The translations under genes and the position numbers were made by a program. A stretch of 35,428 bases of DNA, from the NCBI GenBank assembly GCA_937883785.1, contig CALGDE010000063.1, positions 1 to 35,428 of the forward strand, in the 5' to 3' direction. The stretch is from an uncultured cyanobacterium (GTDB lineage Bacteria; Cyanobacteriota; Cyanobacteriia; CACIAM-69d). The notes beneath the pieces were generated by a model. It searched no databases and had not been told where the DNA came from. It worked only from the letters and a program-made list of their open reading frames with translations. Positions 9,255-16,598 of the stretch are shown piece by piece; the stretch's first letter is position 1, and the number at the start of each line of letters is the position of its first letter.

Positions 9255-9557
9255 ATGCAACTGAATTATTTTGTGCTCTATGTCAGTGACTTAGCGAAAT
9301 CGGCTAAATTTTATAGCAGCTTGGGGTTTGATTTGGTTGAAGAACAGCATGGCCAGGGACCCAAGCATTATTCCTGCACCTTTGGTGGCATAACGCTCGA
9401 ACTTTATCCGGCTGGAAAGCGCCCGGTGACGCGAATCCGACTGGGGCTGGAACGGGCAACAAATCCTACCTTTGAAGCGCTATTAAACGGAAAAGATAGC
9501 AACGTAGTTAAGGATCCTGACGGCAATAGCGTGGAGTTGATTCAGGGGCAAGAATAA
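9255..9557 (+). CDS. Small VOC (glyoxalase/bleomycin-resistance) family protein
   Basis: A 100-aa single-domain protein of the vicinal-oxygen-chelate superfamily. It begins LNYFVLYVSDLAKSAKFYSSLGFDLVEEQ, the family's first beta-alpha-beta unit, and ends DPDGNSVELIQ, the typical last strand with the metal-ligand glutamate. The middle is shorter than in many ~120-aa members. It probably acts as a dimer; neither substrate nor metal can be predicted. The ATG at 9255 gives the standard start, with no clear ribosome site. It is convergent with the FAD oxidoreductase and ends 12 nt from it. Confidence 0.85.
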   Translation: MQLNYFVLYVSDLAKSAKFYSSLGFDLVEEQHGQGPKHYSCTFGGITLELYPAGKRPVTRIRLGLERATNPTFEALLNGKDSNVVKDPDGNSVELIQGQE

Positions 9558-9569
9558 TGAGACTCAACG

Positions 9570-11369
9570 TTAGTCATTAACCGCCTCAACGAGCAGCCAG
9601 TTACCCGAGCTATTGGGATGCGCTTTTACACCGATAAATTGTCCATGCTGAAGCTGGGCTAACTGATGCGCAACGGAGGGATGCAGCGTGACCAATTGCC
9701 ACCGTTGATTTGCCCAGCCGTGGGTGGGATCTGTCCATAAGTAAACTTGGTTTGCATCTTCTCGCTCCACTGAACCTCGAGCGATCGTTGCAGTTTCAGA
9801 AGGCTTCGGAGGTGTCGCTTCTCCACAACATCCGTTGCTGGGATACGTATCCGGACTGACGCAAAACTTGCGCTGCTGCTTTAGCCAATTTTTCTGATCG
9901 CCACCGTGGTTTTCCGTCAGTCCGTCAAAGCTAGGAATAACGGCTGCCGGCGCAATGGGGTCACCTAACAATGCCTCTTGTACATACTCAACGGCGAGCT
10001 CGCGAGGCTGGCAATTTTGCTCCACGCATAGCGCCGCCGCCATCCCAGCAGCCTGCCCCAGTGCAGTGACCACCGGCTGTAACCGCGTTGCTCCATTCGC
10101 CATATGGGATACCGATGCATTTTTATCGCATACCAGCAGCCCGTCTACCGTTGCAGGCACCAAGCATCCATAGGGCATGGCAAAGGGGGTTCCGGTCCAT
10201 CGCCCGCCCCATTGGAGGGATTTTGGCGCTAGCTGATAGTCCCAGTTCGGATAATGGTGGTCGTTGGCGTAGTTTCCAACGGCGATCGCCCCACAGCGCC
10301 CAGTGTTATCTCGAGGCAATGCCGCAGCCTGTCCCTCTTTAACCGGCAAAATATCCTGCTCGGTAACCGTCTCCAGTCCAATCAGCCGCCGACTTTCCCG
10401 GTAATAGGGCATCAGCGCAAACCCATCCCCGCCAAATTTTGCCGAGGGGAATAAGCCCTGCGCTAGACCATAGCGTTTTCCTTCGGGGGCGTTGTTTTGA
10501 ATGTAGTGAACGAAGCCTTGGCTGTAATGGATGGCGTCCTGCCAAAATGCTTCGCGATCGCCCCAGGAATTCACCAGGCGATCGCATCCCCAGCCATAAT
10601 CATTCCCTCGCTTAGGCCAGTTGAGCATAAAGCGGTTTCCCGGAATCCGCCCATAGTTCAAGAACGTTTCAAAGCCATAATTTTCCCAGGCTCCGTCGAA
10701 ACTTGTCGGGTCGTAATTGGGAGGGGCTGGGACCTGTGGCGCGATTGCCCCCTCCCCAAAATCTTGCAAATACACTACCCAAGTGGGGGACTGGACGGAA
10801 TATTTAGCGGTGCGATCGCTGGGGCCGTCGGGCGCACTAGGCTCATCCCACTTCGGCTGGGTTCCCGCCTCATCCCAATCCCAACCCCAGCGATAGGGCA
10901 CACCACCCAACGCCAGCAGATCCCCTAGCTCGGTGCCGTCGATAATGATTTTGGCGGTGACTTGATACTCGTCAAAAGTTGCTCCCGTGATGGAATTTCC
11001 CGACCTTTCTACCGACCGAGGTGCCCCCGTTTGCAGCAGCGTCAAATTAGGCAACGCCGCTGCCCAGTCAGCAAAAATCTGTGCACCTATCGCTGGCTCG
11101 TAGGTAAAAAAGCTAACCCAGGCGTTGTCGAGTCCGCCCTTCTGCCGAACCCGCAACCCCCGCAAGAATTCGCCCCAAATGCCCGTCTGAAAGGACAACA
11201 GCTCGTTGCCATCGGGCGCACAAACCCCCGCCGCCGTGAGCATTCCCCCCAGCCAGGGACCCTCCATCGCTAGCACCACATTGGCTCCCCGCCGTGCCGC
11301 TTGGATTGCCGCCGCTGTGCCCCCTGTTCCTGCCCCAACAACCAAAATATCTGTGGCAATCGCTTCCAT
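9570..11369 (-). CDS. FAD-dependent oxidoreductase (FAD_oxidored-type)
   Basis: A 599-aa flavoprotein. The N-terminus DILVVGAGTGGTAAAIQAARRG is the dinucleotide-binding Rossmann motif, followed by WLGGMLTAAGVCAPDG. IIDGTELGDLLALGGVPYRWG near residue 140 and the segment around YGCLVPATVDGLLVCDKN and ALGQAAGMAAALCVEQN are typical of the large FAD_oxidored (PF12831-like) group, whose substrates are mostly unknown. The C-terminal ~110 residues form a separate tail with NGCCGEA and a tryptophan-rich strand region (YLWTDPTHGWANQRWQ). There is no signal peptide. It lies 48 nt downstream of a 2Fe-2S ferredoxin gene on the same strand and is likely co-transcribed, so the ferredoxin is a candidate electron partner. 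Confidence 0.85.
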   Translation of the reverse strand: MEAIATDILVVGAGTGGTAAAIQAARRGANVVLAMEGPWLGGMLTAAGVCAPDGNELLSFQTGIWGEFLRGLRVRQKGGLDNAWVSFFTYEPAIGAQIFADWAAALPNLTLLQTGAPRSVERSGNSITGATFDEYQVTAKIIIDGTELGDLLALGGVPYRWGWDWDEAGTQPKWDEPSAPDGPSDRTAKYSVQSPTWVVYLQDFGEGAIAPQVPAPPNYDPTSFDGAWENYGFETFLNYGRIPGNRFMLNWPKRGNDYGWGCDRLVNSWGDREAFWQDAIHYSQGFVHYIQNNAPEGKRYGLAQGLFPSAKFGGDGFALMPYYRESRRLIGLETVTEQDILPVKEGQAAALPRDNTGRCGAIAVGNYANDHHYPNWDYQLAPKSLQWGGRWTGTPFAMPYGCLVPATVDGLLVCDKNASVSHMANGATRLQPVVTALGQAAGMAAALCVEQNCQPRELAVEYVQEALLGDPIAPAAVIPSFDGLTENHGGDQKNWLKQQRKFCVSPDTYPSNGCCGEATPPKPSETATIARGSVEREDANQVYLWTDPTHGWANQRWQLVTLHPSVAHQLAQLQHGQFIGVKAHPNSSGNWLLVEAVND

Positions 11370-11417
11370 AGGTTTGGAACAAAATTAAAACGGGACAACA
11401 GGCATTACGCCAAAAGC

Positions 11418-11669
11418 CTACCAGCTTGGGTCCACCGCCAAATTCACCTCTAGGGGATCTGGTCCGGTGGGCACTGCCGTAATGCAGGCGCAAACGGTGC
11501 GCTCATCGCCATTTTGGTCCGTAATATCCACCTCACAGGCATGGCAGGAGCCCATCATGCAGCCGGTGGGAATAGACACTCCCGCCCGGTCCGCCACCGT
11601 AAGCAGCGGCTCCCCAGGCTCGGCGATCGCCTCTCGATCATCGGGCAAAAATTTAACGGTAATCCCCAT
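11418..11669 (-). CDS. Small 2Fe-2S ferredoxin with compact cysteine spacing
   Basis: An 83-aa soluble electron-transfer protein. Cys37, Cys42 and Cys45 in TGCMMGSCHACEVD follow the C-X4-C-X2-C pattern of [2Fe-2S] ferredoxins. The fourth ligand must be Cys60 or Cys62 (TVCACITAV). That is only 14-16 residues later, against about 29 in photosynthetic plant-type ferredoxins, and is closer to the spacing in molybdenum-hydroxylase iron-sulfur subunits. A normal beta-grasp start (GITVKFLPDDREAIAEPGEPLL) is present. It is expressed in the same direction as the CobQ-like gene upstream and the FAD oxidoreductase downstream, so a dedicated redox partnership is plausible (inference). An inverted repeat lies just upstream of its ATG. 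Confidence 0.88.
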   Translation of the reverse strand: MGITVKFLPDDREAIAEPGEPLLTVADRAGVSIPTGCMMGSCHACEVDITDQNGDERTVCACITAVPTGPDPLEVNLAVDPSW

Positions 11670-11685
11670 GGGCTTTCTTGAACGC

Positions 11686-11719
11686 TTTCTCTAGTGCGGC
11701 ATTTTCCAGTGTAGAGAAA
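11686..11719 (-). promoter_or_regulatory. 8-bp inverted repeat in the ferredoxin leader
   Basis: TTTCTCTA (11686-11693) and TAGAGAAA (11712-11719) are perfect complements with an 18-nt loop, 17 nt upstream of the ferredoxin ATG. An overlapping alternative pair is GCATTT (11699-11704) with AAATGC (11717-11722). It could be an mRNA hairpin between cobQ-like and ferredoxin or an operator. There is no T tract, so it is not a normal terminator. Confidence 0.4.
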
Positions 11720-11781
11720 TGCAACAAAAGAAATGTAGAAACGCTTGCCGTAAGTCCTTAAACCCAAGGACCACTGGACCC

Positions 11782-13281
11782 TTATCCACTGACCTGGGCA
11801 ACCGTGGGCGACATAATTGGCAATCGAGAAAAATCGAGATAATCGGACACCCGATCCGTCACCGAATCCAACATGATTTCCCGATGATCCATATAGTCTG
11901 GCACCCCCGTGGGCAGGGAGCTAAGACCCCGCTGCTGCCGAAGCTGATTAAGCCAAGCTCGCCGCCAGGGACCGCTATCAAATAACTGGGGCACATAGGT
12001 TCCCCAAATTAGCCGGTTGGGACCCACTACCCCTAACTTTTCATCGTCGAATAAATAGGACAAAGACTCTGAATCCAGCAAGTGCACATAGCCACAGCGG
12101 ATTTCCTTGCCGCTTACCGGCAGCCCTACCTGGGGGTGCATGGACGTGATGGAGCGATCTTGCTCAATCATTTCCCCGGTGACAATGGTGTTGATCGCTA
12201 ACAGATTCAACCCGGGAAGCTCCTCAGAATTGCCCTCCAGTCCGTTGAAGTACACCACGCTTTTGCCCAACATCTGGAAGCCGTCACAGAGTCCCAAAAT
12301 TGTGCCTCCGGCGGCGGCATAGTGGCTAAGCTGGTCGCCCATGCCACTTTTGTGCAGCGCCTTCAGGTCCGCTTTGGGATCCCGCGATCGCGGCAACACC
12401 ACCGCATCGGGATAGCCTAGGTCTTCGTCTAGCTCGATATACTCCACCCGCACCGTCGATTCCGTCGCCAACGAATCCAAGTCGCTGAAGTGGGACATAT
12501 TGGGCAAATGAACCACCCCCACCCGGGTTTCCGTATCAGAACTCCGTTGGCGCCGGGCAAATAGGTCAATGGATTCTGCCGACGGTAGTAAATCCTTTAG
12601 CCAGGGAATCGCACCAATCACCGGAATTCCCGTGCGCTCTTCCAGCCATTCCACGCCAAGCTCCAGCTGCTGACGATCGCCTCGGAATTTATTAAGGGCG
12701 ATCGCAGTGACCCGCTCCCGATCCTCTGGCTCCAGTAACTCCAAGGTGCCAATCGCATTGCCAAGCCAGCCATTATTGCCCGCATCCACCACCAACAACA
12801 TGGGCGCATTCAGGGCGCGGGATAATTTCACGTTGGCAAAATCCCATCCCAGTAATAGCCCATCGTTGGGGCTATCCATGCCATCCGCCACCAGCACATC
12901 ATACTTAGGACGCAACACTGCCAGCGCCTGCTCGATCGCCTGCCACGCCGCCCCCTGAAACTGGGCAATCCCCGCTGACGTGTTGATTTTTAAATCATCT
13001 TGGCGGCGACCGTTGATAAAAATCGACGATTCACCCTTGCGTCGGGCTCGCAAAACCGGGTTAAACCGATGGCTAGGCACAATGCCCGCGGACCAAGACT
13101 GGATGGCTTGGGAATATGCCACAACGCTGCCGGACTCAGCCATATAGGTCACTGATGTGGCCGCCTCCGCCTGAAACGGGGCAACGGTGTGACCTTGACG
13201 GCGCAGCAGACGGCAAAGGGCGGTGGACACCAACGATTTACCGCATCCGCTCCCTGTCCCGATGGTTAAAATTACGTCCAT
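11782..13281 (-). CDS. Divergent CobQ-family ATPase/glutamine amidotransferase
   Basis: A 499-aa two-domain protein of the cobyric acid synthase family. The N-terminal domain has the P-loop GTGSGCGKSLVSTALCRLL. Later, LLVVDAGNNGW, LELLEPEDRERVTAIALNKFRGD and WLEERTGIPVIGAIPWL closely follow CobQ. The C-terminal class-I amidotransferase domain keeps the nucleophile in GLCDGFQMLG and a histidine in CGYVHLL. Typical CobQ motifs are altered: the QNMALNS segment is QAEAATSVTYM, the EGAGSPAEIN segment is DGMDSPNDGLL, and DIDRGG is DAGNNG. It could be a diverged cyanobacterial CobQ or a relative with another substrate. ATG 13281 is chosen because AAGGAG lies 6 nt upstream; an earlier in-frame ATG is at 13305. 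No B12 riboswitch was seen upstream. Confidence 0.8.
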   Translation of the reverse strand: MDVILTIGTGSGCGKSLVSTALCRLLRRQGHTVAPFQAEAATSVTYMAESGSVVAYSQAIQSWSAGIVPSHRFNPVLRARRKGESSIFINGRRQDDLKINTSAGIAQFQGAAWQAIEQALAVLRPKYDVLVADGMDSPNDGLLLGWDFANVKLSRALNAPMLLVVDAGNNGWLGNAIGTLELLEPEDRERVTAIALNKFRGDRQQLELGVEWLEERTGIPVIGAIPWLKDLLPSAESIDLFARRQRSSDTETRVGVVHLPNMSHFSDLDSLATESTVRVEYIELDEDLGYPDAVVLPRSRDPKADLKALHKSGMGDQLSHYAAAGGTILGLCDGFQMLGKSVVYFNGLEGNSEELPGLNLLAINTIVTGEMIEQDRSITSMHPQVGLPVSGKEIRCGYVHLLDSESLSYLFDDEKLGVVGPNRLIWGTYVPQLFDSGPWRRAWLNQLRQQRGLSSLPTGVPDYMDHREIMLDSVTDRVSDYLDFSRLPIMSPTVAQVSG

Positions 13282-13594
13282 AGTGGCTCCTTGCCGAGGC
13301 AGCACCTTGGTAGCGGTTTTGACCTAGGCTAACTGCTTCCTCTTTACTTTTCGTAAATCGTGTCAATCTCGATACTTACAACTCTTTCCAGGGTACTGCC
13401 CCGAAGAAAGTGGATTCTGAACGTGATTGATGACGTTGTCGATAGTCCCAGAGTGATTAAAAGTAAGATTCCCTAAGCAGATTTTACGAAATGCCCTGTG
13501 AACTCGTTGAACGGCGCTGTTTACCCCAGTGCTCTCAGACGTACCAACTGCACCCCTGGTTCAGTTTTAGCGTAAGACCTCTAAAAGTACGTCT
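13282..13594. other. Intergenic region upstream of the CobQ-like gene
   Basis: About 310 bp without a gene on either strand, between the small protein ending at 13595 and the CobQ-like start. No B12-box, tRNA or repeat was recognised. Its left end carries part of the terminator hairpin of the next gene (13590-13609). Confidence 0.4.
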
Positions 13595-13609
13595 CTAAAA
13601 AGGGAGACG
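13590..13609 (-). terminator. Terminator overlapping the stop codon of the 141-aa gene
   Basis: Read on the minus strand, CGTCTC (13609-13604) pairs with GAGACG (13595-13590) around an 8-nt T-rich loop and is followed by TACTTTT. The last three codons and the TAG stop (13597-13595) lie inside the hairpin. Confidence 0.5.
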
Positions 13610-14020
13610 CAGCCACTGAATCAGACTGTTTTTGATGCGGCTGCCTATGCTGGGCGATCGCCACCGTTCACCATTAGCTTCCCAATCTTCCAACAACCGA
13701 GTTCCTAATGGGGTCAAGCGAAAACTGTCGGTAATCCCTTGACCATCCACTTCCCGTCGTAGCACCCCAACCTGGATTAACCACATCAAAACATTTTCAG
13801 CGGTTAATTCATTTTGCATCGAAGCTACGTAGCCCGCTTCTTGTCCCGAGGTGCCCACAATTTCCAATAGAGGAACGCTGTGCTCCCGCATGGTGTTGTA
13901 GAACTTACGTTGAAAAGGAGCGCACCGAACGGCTCGCTTTGCCCGTTTCCAGCTTTTGCTGGAGTAGGAGATGGGGGCGATCGCTGAAGGAGATGGGGGC
14001 GTCGCGGTGGGCTGGGACAT
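13595..14020 (-). CDS. Conserved cyanobacterial protein, probably Npun_F0494 family
   Basis: A 141-aa soluble protein with no catalytic motif that I recognise. After a Pro/Ser/Thr-rich start it has a basic helical stretch (SWKRAKRAVRCAPFQRKFYNTM) and a C-terminal winged-helix-like segment, AENVLMWLIQVGVLRREVDG, then ITDSFRLTPLGTRLLEDW. The latter looks like the wing and recognition region of a small DNA-binding or protein-interaction domain; that is inference. The wording resembles the cyanobacteria-specific Npun_F0494 family as I remember it, for which I know no function. It ends in a hairpin that overlaps its stop. No neighbour on the same strand is close enough to suggest an operon: the phosphatase is 258 nt further downstream on the same strand. 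Confidence 0.7.
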   Translation of the reverse strand: MSQPTATPPSPSAIAPISYSSKSWKRAKRAVRCAPFQRKFYNTMREHSVPLLEIVGTSGQEAGYVASMQNELTAENVLMWLIQVGVLRREVDGQGITDSFRLTPLGTRLLEDWEANGERWRSPSIGSRIKNSLIQWLRLPF

Positions 14021-14278
14021 AACGGAACTGAGAGCCTTCGTTGTTGATTTAATGACTAATTTCTTAATCCATTATCAACGAGTTAGCCCTAGATGGGCAT
14101 AAACTCACGGTTTTCGGCGAATTCCTGGATGATTCTCTCAATTTTTCGACTCTGAACCTTTGCCCTGACTGCTTAATGTTTCCTGGTGAGGCGCCACAAA
14201 TCCGGGGCAAAGACACCCTAGGTAATCATTTCTCCATATCTTTGAGCAGGGTCAACGAATATTGAGCTTTGGGGGGGA

Positions 14279-14761
14279 CTATGAAACCGCTGAATCTTGA
14301 ATCTGGTCGATCAACCCTTCGCAGGCATCCATCAGCAAATCAATAACGTGGCGAAAGCCTTCGGTGCCACCGTAGTAAGGATCGGGCACGTCGGAATCGT
14401 CATACTGGCGGCAAAAGTCGCACATCATTTTGACTTTTTCTCGATGCTGCTGCCGTTGGTCCAGGTCCAAAATATTGTGATAGTTGTCCCGATCCATGGC
14501 CAGAATCAGGTCGAACTCATCGAAATCGTAAATGGTGAGCTGTCGCGATCGCCCCTTCAGTTCAATGCCAGGATTCTCCCGCGCTGCCGCTGCCATCCGT
14601 GAATCGGGACGGGCCCCCACGTGATAGCCACTGGTGCCAGCGGAGTCGCACTCAATTTGTCCCGTCAGTCCTTTCTGTTCAATCCAATAGTTAGCAATAT
14701 TTTCCGCTGAGGGCGATCGGCAAATATTGCCGAGACACACAAACAAAACTTTGGTGGTCAT
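14279..14761 (-). CDS. Low-molecular-weight protein tyrosine phosphatase
   Basis: A 160-aa LMW-PTP. The P-loop is VCLGNICRSPSAEN with nucleophile Cys9 and Arg15, and the general-acid motif is DPYYGG (Asp127). It hydrolyses phosphotyrosine. Family members in bacteria often counter tyrosine kinases that control exopolysaccharide export, and cyanobacterial members have been linked to stress and photosystem regulation; nothing in the window fixes the substrate. AAGGA lies only a few bases before the ATG. It is followed by a G8-rich run at 14271-14278 and a long gap, so it is probably monocistronic. Confidence 0.93.
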   Translation of the reverse strand: MTTKVLFVCLGNICRSPSAENIANYWIEQKGLTGQIECDSAGTSGYHVGARPDSRMAAAARENPGIELKGRSRQLTIYDFDEFDLILAMDRDNYHNILDLDQRQQHREKVKMMCDFCRQYDDSDVPDPYYGGTEGFRHVIDLLMDACEGLIDQIQDSAVS

Positions 14762-14931
14762 GTTCCTTAATTCTTTAATGACGGGCTGACTCAGTGGATG
14801 GTCGACAGTGAGTGGTCTACCTGCAACTAGCCATACGAATAATCGCGGATCTGAATAATGGCGAATCTGAGCTTCATTGACGAAAGTATTATGTCAAGGT
14901 TCTATCCCATTGGTCGCTTTGGGACGCTGGG

Positions 14932-15636
14932 TTAAGCGGCTAGGGGCGATCGCCACTCTTCCAAAATTGCAATACAGTCTTCCACCGGCTGCCCCGACTT
15001 CATCGCTTCCACCAGCTGGTCATAGGCCGTGCGCTGGTCTTCAATCATGCTCTTTGCCCGCAGCCGCGAAATTCCTGATTGGGTCTGAAAATTTGGCGCA
15101 CCGCGAGGATTACTGCGGTTGAGCTGCACAAGAACGGATCGCAACATTTCCTGGTCCTCGCCGCCCCCTTTCGCATCACCAAACACGATGGTTTCCGCCG
15201 CAATTCCCGCCATCCACACGGTGCTGTAATTGCGCAGTCGCTGGGCGCTGAGCTGGTTTTGGTCCAATTCCGCCATTAACTCCCCGTCATCAAACCGCAC
15301 GCCGCCGGCCCCTTTCTGTCCCTGGCGGAATGCTTCCCACGCGGACAAAGCGTAGCCGGTGACCGGAATGCCCAGGCGGTGGGCAACCAAGAAATGCCCG
15401 GCTTCGTGGTGCAGCACGCGATCGCGATGTTCTGGTGACCGATTGGCAAACCAGTCCACCAGTAGGGTGCCCCCCTGTCCTGCCCACACCAGCCGGTCTA
15501 TTCCCGTCAGCGCTGCCACACCCACAATCACGAGGGACGGCACCGTGGGCGAAATGTTAATCAGCGGTCCCAATAACGCCGAAAAGGTCATTAGAAAAAC
15601 AGCGATCGCCAATAAATTCAGCGTAGTGGTGCTCAT
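14932..15636 (-). CDS. Membrane-anchored HEAGH zinc peptidase-like protein
   Basis: A 234-aa product from the ATG at 15636. The N-terminus has two hydrophobic segments: about residues 6-27 (LNLLAIAVFLMTFSALLGPL) and 32-45. A soluble domain follows with HEAGHFLVAHRLG at residues 77-81 onward, the zinc-binding motif of M41 peptidases such as FtsH, and a later acidic stretch GGGEDQEML that could provide the third ligand. No AAA ATPase domain is present, so it is not FtsH itself; similar stand-alone proteins occur across cyanobacteria. A longer reading from 15732 would put 32 poorly structured residues before the membrane anchor, so it is rejected as the start. It is divergent from the DUF1995 gene; the two share a 174-bp promoter region. 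Confidence 0.82.
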   Translation of the reverse strand: MSTTTLNLLAIAVFLMTFSALLGPLINISPTVPSLVIVGVAALTGIDRLVWAGQGGTLLVDWFANRSPEHRDRVLHHEAGHFLVAHRLGIPVTGYALSAWEAFRQGQKGAGGVRFDDGELMAELDQNQLSAQRLRNYSTVWMAGIAAETIVFGDAKGGGEDQEMLRSVLVQLNRSNPRGAPNFQTQSGISRLRAKSMIEDQRTAYDQLVEAMKSGQPVEDCIAILEEWRSPLAA

Positions 15637-15773
15637 GGAAAGAGAAGATTTATGAAGAGGGACGGGAATATTCAGTCTAAACTGAAATACGAGACCCGTT
15701 GTTTTTGCCGCGCCATTTGTGCTGGATTGCACCGTGAGTTTGCTGGTCTGGTTCCTCTAAGTATTTTGTTTTC

Positions 15774-15783
15774 TTGACGTCAA
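15774..15783. promoter_or_regulatory. 10-bp palindrome TTGACGTCAA between divergent genes
   Basis: A perfect palindrome 27 nt upstream of the DUF1995 ATG and about 137 nt upstream of the HEAGH gene. It is short enough to arise by chance. Its position in a divergent promoter makes it a candidate operator; I do not recognise the regulator. The TTGACG half also resembles a -35 box. Confidence 0.3.
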
Positions 15784-15810
15784 CTTTTTGAAACAGCGCT
15801 TCTCGTAATT

Positions 15811-16566
15811 ATGACTGCAACAGTGACTGGCGTTCCCAATAGTTTGTCCGATGCGATCGCCCAGGCGGGACAGGCGACCACCGCAGCCCTGGACGATGGT
15901 TTAACGCGGATTCAGGTGTCGCTGCTGTTGCCGGGGTTAAAGGGGGAGACCTTTGCCGCGCAAATGATTACGGCGCTGCTGGGCACCGGACGCACCATTA
16001 AAGTCTTCTTCCCGGATATGGGGGCGGCGGCGCTGGCAAAGCGCAACTGGGGCGAGGTCCCCTTTGAAATTTTGGATGTGGGCTCGGGGCGGACGCCGGT
16101 GGGGCAGCGGGTAACCGAGGACGATGAGCTGCTGCTATTTGTGGAACCTTCGGCGGTGGAAGTGTTGCAGGTGGAAGAGCTGTGTAATCAGGCGGGAAGT
16201 CGCCCGGTGATTTTCCTGAATCCCAACCTGGAAGACATTGCCACCATCGGCATTGGCTATGCGGGGCGACAACTGCGGGAGCGCTTTTTAAGCCAGCTTC
16301 AGGATGTGTATTATCTGTCCCCCGACGATGGTTTTGTGGTGTCGCGCACCTATCCCAACCTGTGGCAGGTGTGGGGAGAGCCTCAGATTGAAGGCACCAA
16401 CTATGTGCTGTTGGGGGAGCGCTCTGAACGACCCGCTGGCGACGTTCTCGATGGAATTTTGATGGGCACCGCTGGGGAAGAGGGCGACGAGGAAACGCCA
16501 ACCGCCGTGCCCAAGCGCAGTATTTTGGACCAGATGCAGCGATTTCTCAACGCCCTTAGCAGCTAG
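15811..16566 (+). CDS. DUF1995 family protein (LPA3-like)
   Basis: A 251-aa soluble protein. It starts with PNSLSDAIAQAGQATTAALDDG and RIQVSLLLPGLKGETFAAQM, the recognisable opening of DUF1995 proteins, and contains FFPDMGAAALAKRNWG, VEPSAVEVLQVEELC and VIFLNPNLEDIATIGIGYAGRQLRERF in pieces. Plant members include LPA3, which is needed for photosystem II accumulation; that is family knowledge, and the role here is inferred. It has no signal peptide or membrane segment. The gene is divergent from the HEAGH membrane peptidase and convergent with the TPR gene, whose end is 32 nt away. Confidence 0.8.
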   Translation: MTATVTGVPNSLSDAIAQAGQATTAALDDGLTRIQVSLLLPGLKGETFAAQMITALLGTGRTIKVFFPDMGAAALAKRNWGEVPFEILDVGSGRTPVGQRVTEDDELLLFVEPSAVEVLQVEELCNQAGSRPVIFLNPNLEDIATIGIGYAGRQLRERFLSQLQDVYYLSPDDGFVVSRTYPNLWQVWGEPQIEGTNYVLLGERSERPAGDVLDGILMGTAGEEGDEETPTAVPKRSILDQMQRFLNALSS

Positions 16567-16598
16567 TTTCGTCGGGTTCGTGCCAGGGCACTCTGCGG

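Noticed and set aside
9080-9289. 69-aa open frame upstream of and overlapping the VOC gene
   Set aside because: It has no ribosome site or recognisable sequence, and it overlaps the start of a clear VOC protein in another frame.
13282-13594. Possible cobalamin riboswitch ahead of the CobQ-like gene
   Set aside because: No B12-box-like sequence could be found on the minus strand; the CAGTGGCTG near 13611 is coding sequence of the neighbouring gene.
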